Counted from the stretch's first letter, positions 48,823 to 60,122 are shown. The stretch is DNA of 64,000 bases from Stutzerimonas stutzeri (GCF_002909485.1 NZ_PPXG01000002.1:186001-250000); one strand, 5' to 3'. Numbers and translations: made by a program. Notes: a model not told the origin generated them from the sequence alone.

Positions 48823-49218
48823 TCAATCCGGCTCCCTCTCCCCATTGGGGAGAGGGGTATGGGTCTCAATCCAGCTCAAGATTTCAGCCAGGACACCCTC
48901 TAGATTCCGTATCACATCCAGATTGCTGAAGCGTAGAACCTCCAGCCCGTGGTGCTGCAGGTAGGCCGTGCGCAAACGGTCCTTCGCCAGGCCAGCTTCG
49001 TCGAAGTGCTGACCGCCATCGAGTTCAACTACAAGCCGCAACTCTGCACAGTAGAAGTCCAGGACATAGGGTGGGCACGGATGCTGCCGGCGAAATTTGA
49101 ATCCGGCTAAACCCCGATTGCGCAGCCGTCGCCACAGCAGGCGCTCGCAATCAGTGAGTTGGCCTCGAAGACTTCTGGCGAACTGGAGCTGTTGCGCAGA
49201 GCGGCGTTCGGTGGGCAT
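48823..49218 (-). CDS. DUF559 (VSR-like nuclease fold) protein
   Basis: Protein of 131 aa with a PD-(D/E)xK-type endonuclease fold related to very-short-patch-repair enzymes. The core is RRLRNRGLAGFKFRRQHPCPPYVLDFYCAELRLVVELDGGQH; Asp in VLDFYC and Glu in VVELDGGQH fit the metal site. The Met at 49218 has AAGGA upstream. The last ~12 codons (PLPNGEREPD) lie within hairpin repeat copy 2, so the repeat supplies the C-terminus. Actual nuclease activity is unproven for the family. Confidence 0.8.
   Translation of the reverse strand: MPTERRSAQQLQFARSLRGQLTDCERLLWRRLRNRGLAGFKFRRQHPCPPYVLDFYCAELRLVVELDGGQHFDEAGLAKDRLRTAYLQHHGLEVLRFSNLDVIRNLEGVLAEILSWIETHTPLPNGEREPD
48834..48856. repeat. Hairpin repeat, copy 2 (overlaps DUF559 gene end)
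   Basis: CCCTCTCCCC-ATT-GGGGAGAGGG, the same stem as at 48636-48658. It encodes part of the C-terminal tail of the DUF559 protein. Confidence 0.75.
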
Positions 49219-49335
49219 ATCACTTCCTTGTGGAAAGCGGGGCTCTCGCATCCTTGCAAGAGGTCCAGTGGGCGCAGCCTCGCGGCGGTGCCCTATCAAA
49301 TGCGCCCGCTATACGCAGCAGCCGCATTTCCGGCA

Positions 49336-50919
<1,584 letters not shown>

Positions 50920-51324
50920 CGGAATTAAGGAACCCGTCGACGAGTAGTCGGTCTGTCAAAAAAGGCGGCGATTATAGCGGTAAATGAATTTCGCTGCGGC
51001 TCGCACGGCAGCGGAAATCGCCGATTTGTGCAGTTTCCGTGACGCTTTGTTTTGAATCGACAACATCTCGAAACGGATGCAACCCAGGGACGTTTTTTTG
51101 ATTGATCTATGCCCCCCTTGGTCCTAAAGTTCGCGCCCGAACGTCCATGCTGGCAACGATCCATCCGGCTCAAGTACTGACGACGAGAGATCCCCGTGAT
51201 ACTCGGCGACATGCCTTGGGAAGTAGGCGAACCAAAGTGGGGAAACTGATCAGGCGTTCTTGTCAGGGCTGATGCCCTCCATCCCTCATCCGACTTTTGT
51301 TTCCCGTTTTTTGGAGTCCCACGC
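50920..51324 (+). other. Long intergenic region / structured speC leader
   Basis: A 405-base gap between divergent prfC and speC. Its last ~135 bases have RNA-like pairing: CCCC (51192-51195) with GGGG (51239-51242) enclosing a hairpin GCCT/AGGC (51213-51216, 51225-51228), and AGGGC-TGAT-GCCCT near 51264-51277. An 18-codon ORF at 51272-51328 overlaps the speC start. No Rfam family is recognised by eye. Confidence 0.4.
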
Positions 51325-51328
51325 ATGA
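51272..51328 (+). CDS. Putative 18-aa upstream leader peptide of speC
   Basis: ATG at 51272 opens an 18-codon frame (MPSIPHPTFVSRFLESHA) whose TGA overlaps the speC ATG as ATGA. CAGGG lies just upstream. The position is reminiscent of ornithine-sensing leader peptides upstream of enterobacterial speF, but no sequence similarity to SpeFL is visible. It may be a chance ORF. Confidence 0.3.
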   Translation: MPSIPHPTFVSRFLESHA

Positions 51329-52488
51329 CGGTCAAGATCGAAGACTATTACCCCCGCGCCACCTTCCAGAAGATGAAGGCGTTCGCCGACCAGCACGAAA
51401 CTCCCTTCGTGGTGATCGATACCGAAACCATCAGCAAGGCCTACGACGACCTGCGTGCCGGTTTCGAATTTGCCAGCGTGTACTACGCCGTCAAGGCCAA
51501 CCCTGCGGTGGAAATCATCGACCTGCTGCGTGACAAGGGCTCGAACTTCGACATCGCCTCGATCTACGAGCTGGACAAGGTCATGTCCCGTGGCGTCGGT
51601 CCGGAGCGCATCAGCTACGGCAACACCATCAAGAAATCCAAAGACATTCGCTACTTCTACGAGAAGGGCGTGCGCATGTTCGCCACCGACTCCGAGGCTG
51701 ACCTGCGCAATATCGCCAAGGCTGCTCCGGGCTCGAAAGTCTATGTACGGATCCTGACCGAAGGCTCGACCACCGCCGACTGGCCGCTGTCGCGCAAGTT
51801 CGGCTGCCAGACCGACATGGCCATGGATCTGTTGATCCTCGCCCGTCAGCTGAAGCTGGAACCCTACGGCATCTCGTTCCACGTCGGCTCGCAGCAGCGC
51901 GACATTTCCGTATGGGACGCAGCCATCGCCAAGGTCAAGGTGATCTTCGAGCGTCTGAAGGAAGAAGACGGCATCGAGCTGAAGATGATCAACATGGGTG
52001 GCGGCTTCCCGGCCAATTACATCACCCGCACCAACAGCCTTGAAACCTATGCTGAAGAAATCATTCGCTTCCTCAAGGAAGACTTCGGTGATGAGCTGCC
52101 AGAAATCATTCTCGAGCCAGGCCGTTCGCTGATCGCTAACGCCGGCATCTTGGTCAGCGAAGTGGTGCTGGTGGCGCGTAAGTCGCGCACCGCCGTTGAG
52201 CGCTGGGTGTATGTCGATGTGGGCAAGTTCAGTGGCCTGATCGAAACCATGGATGAGTCCATCAAGTTCCCGATCTACTCCGAGAAGAAGGGCGAAGTGG
52301 AGGAAGTGGTAATCGCGGGTCCGACCTGCGACAGCGCGGACATCATGTACGAGAACTACAAGTACGGCCTGCCGCTGAACCTGGCCATTGGTGACCGCCT
52401 GTACTGGCTGTCCACCGGTGCTTACACCACCAGCTACAGCGCAGTGGAGTTCAACGGCTTCCCGCCGCTGAAGGCTTACTACATCTAA
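51325..52488 (+). CDS. speC: Ornithine decarboxylase (eukaryotic-type fold III; may also use lysine)
   Basis: PLP enzyme making putrescine from ornithine. The 387-aa protein has the Schiff-base Lys57 in YYAVKANPAVEI, the phosphate-binding NMGGGFPANY, EPGRSLIANAG, and the catalytic Cys in GPTCDSADIMYEN. Length is the same as P. aeruginosa SpeC. Some close relatives decarboxylate lysine as well. GGAG lies 8 bases before the ATG. Confidence 0.93.
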   Translation: MTVKIEDYYPRATFQKMKAFADQHETPFVVIDTETISKAYDDLRAGFEFASVYYAVKANPAVEIIDLLRDKGSNFDIASIYELDKVMSRGVGPERISYGNTIKKSKDIRYFYEKGVRMFATDSEADLRNIAKAAPGSKVYVRILTEGSTTADWPLSRKFGCQTDMAMDLLILARQLKLEPYGISFHVGSQQRDISVWDAAIAKVKVIFERLKEEDGIELKMINMGGGFPANYITRTNSLETYAEEIIRFLKEDFGDELPEIILEPGRSLIANAGILVSEVVLVARKSRTAVERWVYVDVGKFSGLIETMDESIKFPIYSEKKGEVEEVVIAGPTCDSADIMYENYKYGLPLNLAIGDRLYWLSTGAYTTSYSAVEFNGFPPLKAYYI

Positions 52489-52503
52489 GCCTCGCGTCAT
52501 TCA

Positions 52504-52531
52504 AGAAACCCGCCTTTCCGGCGGGTTTTTT
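52504..52531 (+). terminator. Rho-independent terminator of speC
   Basis: AAACCCGCC-tttcc-GGCGGGTTTTTT, 16 bases after the stop codon. Confidence 0.9.
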
Positions 52532-52637
52532 GCGTTTTTGGGCGGGCTGATATTGGATGCAACGTGGTGAGCCGGATGTGGCAATGGCCTTTGGATTGTT
52601 GTGATCGGGCGGCGATTGGCCGGAAAAATATTCGAAA

Positions 52638-52672
52638 GCTGCGCAGCTCAAGGTCTTTACCGGACCTTTACC
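52638..52672 (+). promoter_or_regulatory. Candidate response-regulator operator upstream of macA
   Basis: AGCTGCGCAGCT is a perfect palindrome at 52638-52649. It is followed by AAGGTC/GACCTT inverted repeats (52650-52668) and two copies of CTTTACC exactly 11 bases apart (52655 and 52666), the spacing expected for an OmpR-family regulator dimer. The block lies about 80-110 bases before macA. Confidence 0.45.
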
Positions 52673-52749
52673 CTCTACCTGCTTTTTCCCTGAATGATGG
52701 CTACCTAGCATGAGCGTCCTGAACCCCTTGCTCATGCGAGTCATCCGTA

Positions 52750-53955
52750 ATGCCAGCTCCGTTCTTCCGTAAACGTCGCATCATTCCCATCGCTCTGCTG
52801 TTGATCTTGGCGGGAGGCGGCAGTGCCTACTGGCTGCAGCAGCAGGATGCGCGTGCGGCCAGCAGTGTATCTGCGCTTACGGTCGGTTACGGCAACATCG
52901 AGGACAGCATCACGGCCCTTGGGACTTTGCAGCCACTCGACTACGTGGATGTCGGCACTCAGGTTTCCGGGCAACTGCTCAAGCTGCACGTGGCGCTGGG
53001 AGACGAGGTGGAAGAGGGGCAGCTGCTCGCAGAGATAGACCCGCGCCTGTTTCAGGCCAAGGTGCTGGCCAGCGAAGCACAACTGACCAATCAGCGCGCC
53101 CAGCTCAAGCAGGCTCAGGCCCAGCTGCGTCTTGCCCAGCTGCAGTACCGCAGGCAACAGGCCCTGTTCCGCGAGAAGGCCACCAGTGAGGAAGCGCTGC
53201 AGAGCGCCGAGGCCGAAGTGCAGGTGCGTGAGGCGCAGATTGAGGCGCTGCAGGCGCAGATCGCGCAGACCGAGGCGAGCCTTGAGGAAGATCGAACCAA
53301 TCTCGAATACACCAAGATCTACGCGCCAATGAGCGGCACCGTGGTATCGCAATCGGCCAAGCAGGGGCAAACCCTCAACGCCAACCAGCAGGCTCCGGTA
53401 ATCGTGCAGGTTGCCAACTTGAGCCGGATGACCGTCGACACCCAGGTTTCCGAGGCCGATGTCGGGCGTCTGCGTGCCGGCATGCCGGTGTATTTCACCA
53501 CCCTGGGGCATGAGCAGCGCTGGCAGGCGAGTCTGCGCCAGATCCTGCCGACGCCGACGGTGACCAATAACGTGGTGCTGTACAACGCCCAATTCGATGT
53601 GGACAACCCCGACGGCGCCCTGATGACGCAAATGACGGCTCAGGTGTTCTTCGTCAACGCCAAGGCCGACAACGTGCTGACTGTGCCGGCCAGTCTGTTG
53701 CAGGGCATGCGTGGTCGTCCCGCAGATGAGGGGCGGCTGTTCCGCCTGCAGGTGCTGGCCAATGGCAAGCCAGAGGAGCGCGAAGTGCTGATCGGATTGC
53801 GTGACCGGGTCAGCGCTCAGGTACTCGACGGGTTGAGCGAGGGGGATCGGCTTGTTTCTGCTGTTGCGCCGTCCCGGCCGGCCAACGCCCAAGGGCAACA
53901 GGGCACTGGACAGGGACCGCGGCGTATGGGGCCTGCGGGCGGGCCACGGTTCTGA
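52750..53955 (+). CDS. macA: MacA/PvdR-type periplasmic adaptor subunit
   Basis: Membrane-fusion protein of an ABC tripartite efflux pump, 401 aa. It has an N-terminal membrane anchor (about 7-23), a biotinyl-lipoyl half-motif, a long coiled-coil hairpin (about 95-180, Q/A/L-rich) and beta-barrel segments ([24 protein letters not shown]). The C-terminus is Gly/Gln/Pro-rich. It resembles both MacA and PvdR; with no pyoverdine genes in the window, the substrate is open. Part of a three-gene operon. Confidence 0.88.
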   Translation: MPAPFFRKRRIIPIALLLILAGGGSAYWLQQQDARAASSVSALTVGYGNIEDSITALGTLQPLDYVDVGTQVSGQLLKLHVALGDEVEEGQLLAEIDPRLFQAKVLASEAQLTNQRAQLKQAQAQLRLAQLQYRRQQALFREKATSEEALQSAEAEVQVREAQIEALQAQIAQTEASLEEDRTNLEYTKIYAPMSGTVVSQSAKQGQTLNANQQAPVIVQVANLSRMTVDTQVSEADVGRLRAGMPVYFTTLGHEQRWQASLRQILPTPTVTNNVVLYNAQFDVDNPDGALMTQMTAQVFFVNAKADNVLTVPASLLQGMRGRPADEGRLFRLQVLANGKPEEREVLIGLRDRVSAQVLDGLSEGDRLVSAVAPSRPANAQGQQGTGQGPRRMGPAGGPRF

Positions 53956-53965
53956 GGATGCCGAC

Positions 53966-55903
53966 ATGAGTGCGTTGATCGAGTTGCGCGATATCTGTCG
54001 CTCCTACAACAGTGGGGAGCTGGCGATTCAGGTGCTGCATGGAGTGTCGCTGAACATCCAGCGTGGCGAGTTCGTCGCCATCATGGGCGCCTCCGGCTCC
54101 GGCAAGACCACCCTGATGAACATTCTTGGCTGTCTGGATCGGCCGAGCAGTGGTGATTACCGTTTTGCCGGACGGGCCGTGGACGAGTTGGGCACCGATG
54201 AACTCGCTGCTCTGCGCCGCGAGGCATTCGGCTTCGTGTTCCAGAGCTACAACCTGATCGCCAATGCCAATGCCTTGGAGAACGTAGAAATCCCCGCCAT
54301 CTACGCCGGTACGCCAAGCGCCGAGCGGCATGCCCGCGCTGCAGCCTTGCTGACGCGCCTGGGCCTTGGCGAGCGTTTGCGCAATCGTCCCAGCCAGTTA
54401 TCCGGTGGCCAGCAGCAGCGGGTATCGATTGCCCGAGCGCTGATGAACGACGCCGAGGTGATCCTTGCCGACGAACCCACAGGGGCGCTCGACAGCAAGA
54501 GTGGGCGCGAGGTGTTGGAGCTGCTCAAGGAGCTCAGCGCTGCCGGCAAGACGGTGATCATCATTACCCACGACCGCGATGTGGCGGCACACGCCGAGCG
54601 TCTGGTCGAAATTCGCGACGGACGTATCGTCGCCGACAGCGGTGCCTGCGCGAGCCGCGGAGAACCCCTGGTTGTCAGAGCCGACACCACCCCGCCGAGG
54701 GCTTGGCTGGCGGATGTCGGAGAGGCCGTACGCATGGCCGGACGGGCGCTGCGGGCCAACCTGTTCCGAACCGTGCTGACGCTGCTCGGCATCGTCATTG
54801 GTGTGGCGTCGGTGGTTGCCATGCTGGCCGTAGGCAATGGCGCCCGCCAGGATGTGGTCGAGCGTATCAGCGCCATGGGCACCAACCTGCTTTCGATTCG
54901 TCCCGGCGCGCCGAACATGCCGCGCTCGGCCGATGGGGTGACCGCCACCTTGACCGCCGAAGACGCCGGGGCGCTGGCTGAGCTGGACAACGTACGCGAC
55001 GCCCTGGGTGAACTGCAGGGCAGCGTCACCCTGCGCAGCGGCAATATCGACTACAAGACCAGTGTCACCGCTACCAATGCCGGCATGCCCCAAGTGCGCG
55101 AATGGCCCGTGGCTCAGGGAGCATTCTTCACCGCTGAGGACGAGCGGTCGTACCAGCCCGTGACAGTGATCGGCCAAACCGTGGCGAAGAACCTCTTCCC
55201 CGGTGAGAACCCGGTGGGGCGCTACCTGCTTATCCAGAACGTACCGTTCCAGGTCATCGGCGTGATGGCTGCCAAGGGCGCCACGCCCTGGGGCCAGGAT
55301 CAGGATGACGTCGCGCTGGTGCCGTTCCCCACGGGCAGCCTGCGGTTGTTCGGGCAGCGCTACGTGCAGAGCATTACCGCCTATATCGACGATATCGGTC
55401 GCATCGACGAGACCGAAGCCACCATTCGCCAATTGTTGCTCGATCGACATAACGGTGTGGAGGATTTCCAGATTCGTAACACGGCATCCTTGCTCGATGC
55501 TATGACCGCAACCCAGGACACCCTGACCGTGTTACTTGGCTCTATCGCCGCGATCTCTCTATTGGTGGGTGGCATAGGGGTGATGAATATCATGCTGGTC
55601 AACGTGACCGAGCGTACCCGAGAGATCGGCATTCGCATGGCCACCGGGGCGCGTACCGGCAATATCCTTCAACAGTTCATCACCGAGGCACTGGTAGTGT
55701 CGGCCATCGGCGGACTGCTCGGCGTGCTGCTCGGGTTGGCCGCAGCCTGGCTGATCCAGGCGCTGGGCACTTCTGTGCAGTTCACCCTGGCCCCGGTGCT
55801 GCTGGCCTTTGGTTGCGCCTTCGCTACCGGTTTGCTGTTCGGCCTTATGCCGGCGCGCAAGGCGGCACATCTGGACCCCGTAATCGCCCTGGCATCCGAT
55901 TGA
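53966..55903 (+). CDS. macB: MacB/PvdT-type ABC transporter (ATPase-permease fusion)
   Basis: Homodimeric mechanotransmission ABC protein of 645 aa. The N-terminal ATPase (about 1-225) has Walker [10 protein letters not shown], signature [15 protein letters not shown], Walker [13 protein letters not shown] and H-loop IITHDRD. Four transmembrane helices surround a large periplasmic domain (about 280-515), and the C-terminus has the FtsX-like [23 protein letters not shown]. The start at 53966 follows the macA stop by 10 bases. Confidence 0.93.
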   Translation: MSALIELRDICRSYNSGELAIQVLHGVSLNIQRGEFVAIMGASGSGKTTLMNILGCLDRPSSGDYRFAGRAVDELGTDELAALRREAFGFVFQSYNLIANANALENVEIPAIYAGTPSAERHARAAALLTRLGLGERLRNRPSQLSGGQQQRVSIARALMNDAEVILADEPTGALDSKSGREVLELLKELSAAGKTVIIITHDRDVAAHAERLVEIRDGRIVADSGACASRGEPLVVRADTTPPRAWLADVGEAVRMAGRALRANLFRTVLTLLGIVIGVASVVAMLAVGNGARQDVVERISAMGTNLLSIRPGAPNMPRSADGVTATLTAEDAGALAELDNVRDALGELQGSVTLRSGNIDYKTSVTATNAGMPQVREWPVAQGAFFTAEDERSYQPVTVIGQTVAKNLFPGENPVGRYLLIQNVPFQVIGVMAAKGATPWGQDQDDVALVPFPTGSLRLFGQRYVQSITAYIDDIGRIDETEATIRQLLLDRHNGVEDFQIRNTASLLDAMTATQDTLTVLLGSIAAISLLVGGIGVMNIMLVNVTERTREIGIRMATGARTGNILQQFITEALVVSAIGGLLGVLLGLAAAWLIQALGTSVQFTLAPVLLAFGCAFATGLLFGLMPARKAAHLDPVIALASD

Positions 55904-55914
55904 GGCAAACCGTC

Positions 55915-57297
55915 ATGCACAAGAACCTTTACCTGCTTGTGGGTGCAGCGCTGTTGCTCAGCGGTTGCAGCCTGGCGCCACATTACCAGCCCCCTCAGGG
56001 CGACCTTCCGGATGCCTGGGAACAGGCCCAGACCGTCGGGCAATGGCCCGCCGCCGACTGGTGGCAAGTGTTCGGCAGCGCAGAATTGACGACGCTAGTC
56101 CAGCGTGCCGAGTCCGGCAATCTGGATCTGGCGATGGCTATGAGCCGAGTGCGTCAGGCCGATATACAGGCACGTATCGCCGGCGCGCCGTTGTTACCAA
56201 CGGTCAATGCCAGTCTTGGCGGCAACCGCAACTTCGCCGCTGACGCTGCCGGTGGTGGCGTTAGCCAAGGCTTCTCATCCGGCCTGTCGATCAGCTACGA
56301 GTTGGATATCTGGGGGAGCAAGCGCAACAGCGTAGAAAGTGCTGAGCTGGGGGCGGTGGCCACTGCCTATGACCGCGACGGCGTGGCCCTGACCTTATCG
56401 GGTGCGGTGGCGACCAGCTACTTCAAACTGCTGGAACTACGCGAGCGTGAGCGCATTGCCGTCGACAACCTGGCCAACGCGGAAGAGGTGTTGCAGGTGG
56501 TTGAAGCGCGGGTGCGCCTGGGTGCTGGCAGCGAACTCGATTTATTGCAGCAGCTGACCCTGGTCGAACAGCGTCGAGCGGCCATACCTGGCCTGCGACA
56601 GCAGCGCCAAACCGCGGAAAATGCCCTGGCGTTGCTACTCGGTGAGGCGCCACAGGGCTTCGCCGCGCAGATTCAGGGCACCAGCCTGGATCCCTTGCAA
56701 CTACCCGAGGCCATCGTGACCGGCCTGCCAAGCGAGCTACTACTGCGTCGCCCGGATATCCGCGTCAGCGAGTCGCGCTTGCGAGCAGCCAATGCCGATA
56801 TCGGCGTGGCCCGTGCAGCGCTGTTGCCGAGCTTGTCGCTGAGTGGCTCCAGCGGCTACAGCGCGGACGTTTTCTCCAACCTGTTCTCCTCCAGCAATCT
56901 GGCCAATTCGGTCGGTGCCTCGCTGTTGCAGCCGATCTTCCGTGGCGGCGCCCTGCGCGGGCAGGTTCAGCTTAGCGAGGCGCGCTATCAGGAATTGACG
57001 GAAAGCTATCGGTTGACGGTGTTGATTGCCCTGCGAGAGGTCGAGGATGCGCTGATTGCCGTGCGCGAGGGCCAACAGCAGAGTGAAAGCCAGGCGCGGG
57101 TGCTGGCTCATGCCGAGCGGGCATTCCAACTTGCCGAGGCGCAGTATCGTGCTGGCGCCGCGGACATTCTCACCGTACTCAGCGCTCAGCAGAGCTTCTT
57201 CTCTGCCCGTGATTCGCTGCAGCAGAGCCGTTCGACGCAACTGCAAAACCATGTGCAGCTGTACAAGGTGCTTGGTGGCGGCTTCGGGGCTGGATGA
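55915..57297 (+). CDS. Outer-membrane efflux lipoprotein (OpmQ/NodT family)
   Basis: TolC-like outer-membrane channel of the NodT lipoprotein group, 460 aa. The lipobox is LSGC after a short signal peptide. The two-fold repeated OEP domain includes ADWWQVFGSAELTTLVQRAESGNLDLAMAMSRVRQAD and the conserved PSELLLRRPDIRVSESRLRAANADIGVARAALLPSLSLSG. It completes the pump encoded by the two preceding genes. The frame opens upstream, but the Met at 55915 starts the signal peptide. Confidence 0.93.
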   Translation: MHKNLYLLVGAALLLSGCSLAPHYQPPQGDLPDAWEQAQTVGQWPAADWWQVFGSAELTTLVQRAESGNLDLAMAMSRVRQADIQARIAGAPLLPTVNASLGGNRNFAADAAGGGVSQGFSSGLSISYELDIWGSKRNSVESAELGAVATAYDRDGVALTLSGAVATSYFKLLELRERERIAVDNLANAEEVLQVVEARVRLGAGSELDLLQQLTLVEQRRAAIPGLRQQRQTAENALALLLGEAPQGFAAQIQGTSLDPLQLPEAIVTGLPSELLLRRPDIRVSESRLRAANADIGVARAALLPSLSLSGSSGYSADVFSNLFSSSNLANSVGASLLQPIFRGGALRGQVQLSEARYQELTESYRLTVLIALREVEDALIAVREGQQQSESQARVLAHAERAFQLAEAQYRAGAADILTVLSAQQSFFSARDSLQQSRSTQLQNHVQLYKVLGGGFGAG

Positions 57298-57429
57298 AAC
57301 GGCCGGATCAATTACTGGCATACCCGCAGGCTTGTCATGGCTGATGGGGGTTGCTGGGTGCAGGAACAGACACGGCGCCGCGTAGCAGAAGGCCCGTATG
57401 CGATGTTCAGGTAGCGTGCTGCCAGCAAT

Positions 57430-57462
57430 CGTTGAACGCGCTGCCTGCGGGTGCGTTCAACG
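57430..57462. repeat. Inverted repeat downstream of the efflux operon
   Basis: CGTTGAACGC (57430-57439) and GCGTTCAACG (57453-57462) form a perfect 10-bp stem with a 13-nt loop, in the 471-base gap before the TonB receptor gene. Confidence 0.6.
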
Positions 57463-57497
57463 CCTTCCTTACCGTACCGATGTGTTTGATACCCGAG

Positions 57498-57518
57498 ACC
57501 CGCCCTGAGCGGGTTTTT
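57498..57518 (+). terminator. Rho-independent terminator of the efflux operon
   Basis: ACCCGC-cctga-GCGGGT followed by a run of five Ts, about 200 bases past the last efflux gene. This gap (57298-57768) also holds an inverted repeat and the Fur-like site; no other gene was seen. Confidence 0.7.
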
Positions 57519-57672
57519 GCATTTAGGCCGGGTCATCGCAGCGGGGGCTTGGTCGTGCCGTGGAGCGCGATGGAGCTGCAAAAACGGGCATCTTCACGGG
57601 CCCACCAGTGCTCGGAGAAAGCGGGCGGCCAAGGTGGTGTAAAAGATGTAAAGACATCTTATTGCTATTGCG

Positions 57673-57691
57673 TATAAGAATGATTAGCATC
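57673..57691. promoter_or_regulatory. Putative Fur box upstream of the TonB receptor
   Basis: TATAAGAATGATTAGCATC matches 12 of 19 positions of the Fur consensus. It lies in an AT-rich island about 78-96 bases before the receptor gene, where iron control is expected. A small stem GATGT/ACATC lies just upstream (57645-57658). Confidence 0.65.
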
Positions 57692-57768
57692 CGCGCCGCT
57701 TTGCATGTGTAACGTTCTGTTGCGTGCTGCGCGCTAATGGACGCGAGCTTTCTTACTTGGGGATAACA

Positions 57769-60054
57769 ATGACAATTCGTAGTCGCAAGCACCATCACGT
57801 CAATCATCTGGCCGCGTTGATCGCGGCGACCCTACCGGCATTGGCCGTTGCGCAAGCGAGCGAGGGCGAAAAGGGGGTGGATCTTCCTGAAATGGTCGTG
57901 ACGTCCAAAGCCGAAGCGCCCTACAAGGCCAGCAAGAGCGCCAACACCAAACTGACCCAGCCGCTGCTGGATACGCCCAAGACGGTACAAGTGATCAAGA
58001 AGGAGATGCTGCGCGAGCAGGGTGCCAATAGCCTGATGGAGGCGTTGCGCAATACCCCCGGCATCACCATGCAGCTCGGTGAAAACGGCAATACCGCCGC
58101 CGGCGACACCTTCATGATGCGCGGCTTTTCCACTCAGCAGTCGACCTTCGTCGATGGCGTGCGTGACCTGGGGGCAGTGAGCCGCGATGTGTTCAATCTG
58201 GAGCAGGTCGAGGTAGTCAAGGGCGCGGCCGGCTCCGACATCGGTCGTGGTGCTTCCTCCGGCTACATCAATCTCATCTCCAAGCTGCCGACACTGACCG
58301 ACGAAATATTCGCCACTGTCGGCTACGGTACGTCGGACAAGAGCAACCTTACCGCCGACATCAACCGACAGTTGGGCGACAGCTCGGCCTTCCGGCTGAA
58401 CCTGATGCGCCGCGACGGCGATGTGGACGGCCGGGACTATGTGGATAACAGCAGCTATGGCGTGGCGCCCTCGCTGGCTTTCGGCCTCGATACACCTACT
58501 CGCGTATATCTTTACTCGCAGCACGTGCGCCAGGACAACACGCCGGATGGCGGGATCCCGACCATTGGCATGAACGGCTTCCACAGCACCCTTTCCAACG
58601 CTACCCAGGCCGCGCGGCTGAACGCTGGCGGCAAGGTAGATAGCGAGAACTACTACGGCGCCAAGGGCGACTATGAGCGTATCGATGGCGACATGTTCAC
58701 CATCAAGATCGAGCACGACGTCAACGACGCTCTGACCGTACGCAACCTGTCGCGTTGGGGACGCAGCAACAATGATCGCGTCCTTACCGGTATCAATGCC
58801 ATGGCTGCGCCCACAGCCGATCCAGGCAGCTGGACGGTGTCTCGCTCGCGTCAGGTGATCGATCAGGAAAACGAGATTCTCGCCAACCAGACTAGCCTGA
58901 ACGCCGAGTTCGATACTTTTGGCTTACGCAACGAGCTGGCTGCGGGGCTTGAGCTGATGAGCGAAAAGCAGCTCAATCGTAGCTACGCTACCGCCGCCCA
59001 GACTATCGATGGTGTGGCGTATCCGGCCGTGCCGGTCCCACCGGCGAATCTGTACGATCCGAGCGCCCACGACGCATTGGGTGATCCATACAAGACTGGG
59101 GCTTATACCGATGGCCAGACCAAGACGGCAGCACTGTATGTCTTCGACACCCTGCACCTGAACCAGCAATGGGCGCTCAACGGCGGTGTGCGTTTCGAAC
59201 ACTTCCGTACCGAGACCGACAGCGTCGCCATCACCGCCGGCTCCCGCGTGCCGGGCAACGGTTACGAGTCGGGCGACCTGACCAGCTGGAACACCGGAGT
59301 AGTGTTTAAGCCACTTGAAAACGGCAGTATCTATCTGTCCTACGCCAACTCGATGACGCCGCCGGGTAGTGGCAACTTCAACCTGGTCGCCAATACAGCG
59401 ACCTCGTCGTCCAACGAGCAGGTCGGCCTGGAGCCGCAGGAAACACGCCACGTTGAACTTGGCACCAAATGGGATCTGCTCGATCAGCGTCTGGCACTGA
59501 CTCTGGCAGCCTATCGCACCGAGAACGAAAACCAGGTCAGCTACGACTCCTTCACTGCCCAATATTTTCAGGAAGGCAAAACCCGAGTTGACGGCATAGA
59601 GCTGGGCGTAGTCGGCCAGTTGAGCAATTTCTGGCAGGTTTCCGCTGGCATCGCCCATATGAAAACCAAGCAGATCGATCAGGCCAGCTTCAGTGCTACC
59701 AACGGAGTGACCGAGAACACCGGCGTGCGCTGGTCGCCTGACCTGACTGCAACCCTCTGGACCTCCTATACGCTGGGCGATCTCACTTTGGGTGGCGGTG
59801 CACGCTATGTCTCCGAGCAGGATCGGGTAATCGCCTCTGGGGTTGATCGCAATACCCAGAACATGCCGGAAATCCCGTCCTACTGGGTGGCGGACGCCAT
59901 GGCCGCATACCGTCTGAACAAGAACGTCAATCTACGGCTGAACGTGTACAACCTGTTCGACAAGGAGTACATCGAATCCCTGAACAACAGTGGTGCCCGC
60001 GCTCGCCTCGGTACGCCGCGTTCGGCGATGCTCACCACAGAGTTCACCTTCTAA
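57769..60054 (+). CDS. piuA: TonB-dependent catecholate siderophore receptor (PiuA/Fiu-like)
   Basis: Outer-membrane ferric-siderophore receptor of 761 aa. A signal peptide (cleaved near LAVA-QA) is followed by a TonB-box-like DLPEMVVTSK, a plug domain (SLMEALRNTPGITMQLGENG ... FMMRGFSTQQSTFVDGVRD ... VEVVKGAAGSDIGRGASSGYINLISK) and a 22-strand barrel ending in Phe. The combination with piuC immediately downstream points to PiuA/Fiu, a route for catechol siderophores and catechol-cephalosporins. The Met at 57769 has GGGGA upstream. Confidence 0.9.
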   Translation: MTIRSRKHHHVNHLAALIAATLPALAVAQASEGEKGVDLPEMVVTSKAEAPYKASKSANTKLTQPLLDTPKTVQVIKKEMLREQGANSLMEALRNTPGITMQLGENGNTAAGDTFMMRGFSTQQSTFVDGVRDLGAVSRDVFNLEQVEVVKGAAGSDIGRGASSGYINLISKLPTLTDEIFATVGYGTSDKSNLTADINRQLGDSSAFRLNLMRRDGDVDGRDYVDNSSYGVAPSLAFGLDTPTRVYLYSQHVRQDNTPDGGIPTIGMNGFHSTLSNATQAARLNAGGKVDSENYYGAKGDYERIDGDMFTIKIEHDVNDALTVRNLSRWGRSNNDRVLTGINAMAAPTADPGSWTVSRSRQVIDQENEILANQTSLNAEFDTFGLRNELAAGLELMSEKQLNRSYATAAQTIDGVAYPAVPVPPANLYDPSAHDALGDPYKTGAYTDGQTKTAALYVFDTLHLNQQWALNGGVRFEHFRTETDSVAITAGSRVPGNGYESGDLTSWNTGVVFKPLENGSIYLSYANSMTPPGSGNFNLVANTATSSSNEQVGLEPQETRHVELGTKWDLLDQRLALTLAAYRTENENQVSYDSFTAQYFQEGKTRVDGIELGVVGQLSNFWQVSAGIAHMKTKQIDQASFSATNGVTENTGVRWSPDLTATLWTSYTLGDLTLGGGARYVSEQDRVIASGVDRNTQNMPEIPSYWVADAMAAYRLNKNVNLRLNVYNLFDKEYIESLNNSGARARLGTPRSAMLTTEFTF

Positions 60055-60122
60055 TCTGCATCCGTGTCGCCGGAGGCCTGCGCATTGCGCGGGCTTCTTG
60101 CGTTCAACGCAGGAGATTTCAG

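Noticed and set aside
48636..48856. The two CCCTCTCCCC hairpins as a minimal CRISPR
   Set aside because: Only two units, palindromic with different loops, about 200 bases apart, and one lies within a coding region; no cas genes are nearby.
51286..52500. A 404-codon minus-strand open frame opposite speC
   Set aside because: Shadow of speC; no similarity and no promoter context.
57351..57677. A 108-codon plus-strand frame in the gap before the TonB receptor
   Set aside because: It runs through a clear terminator and an inverted repeat, and has no conserved sequence or ribosome-binding site.
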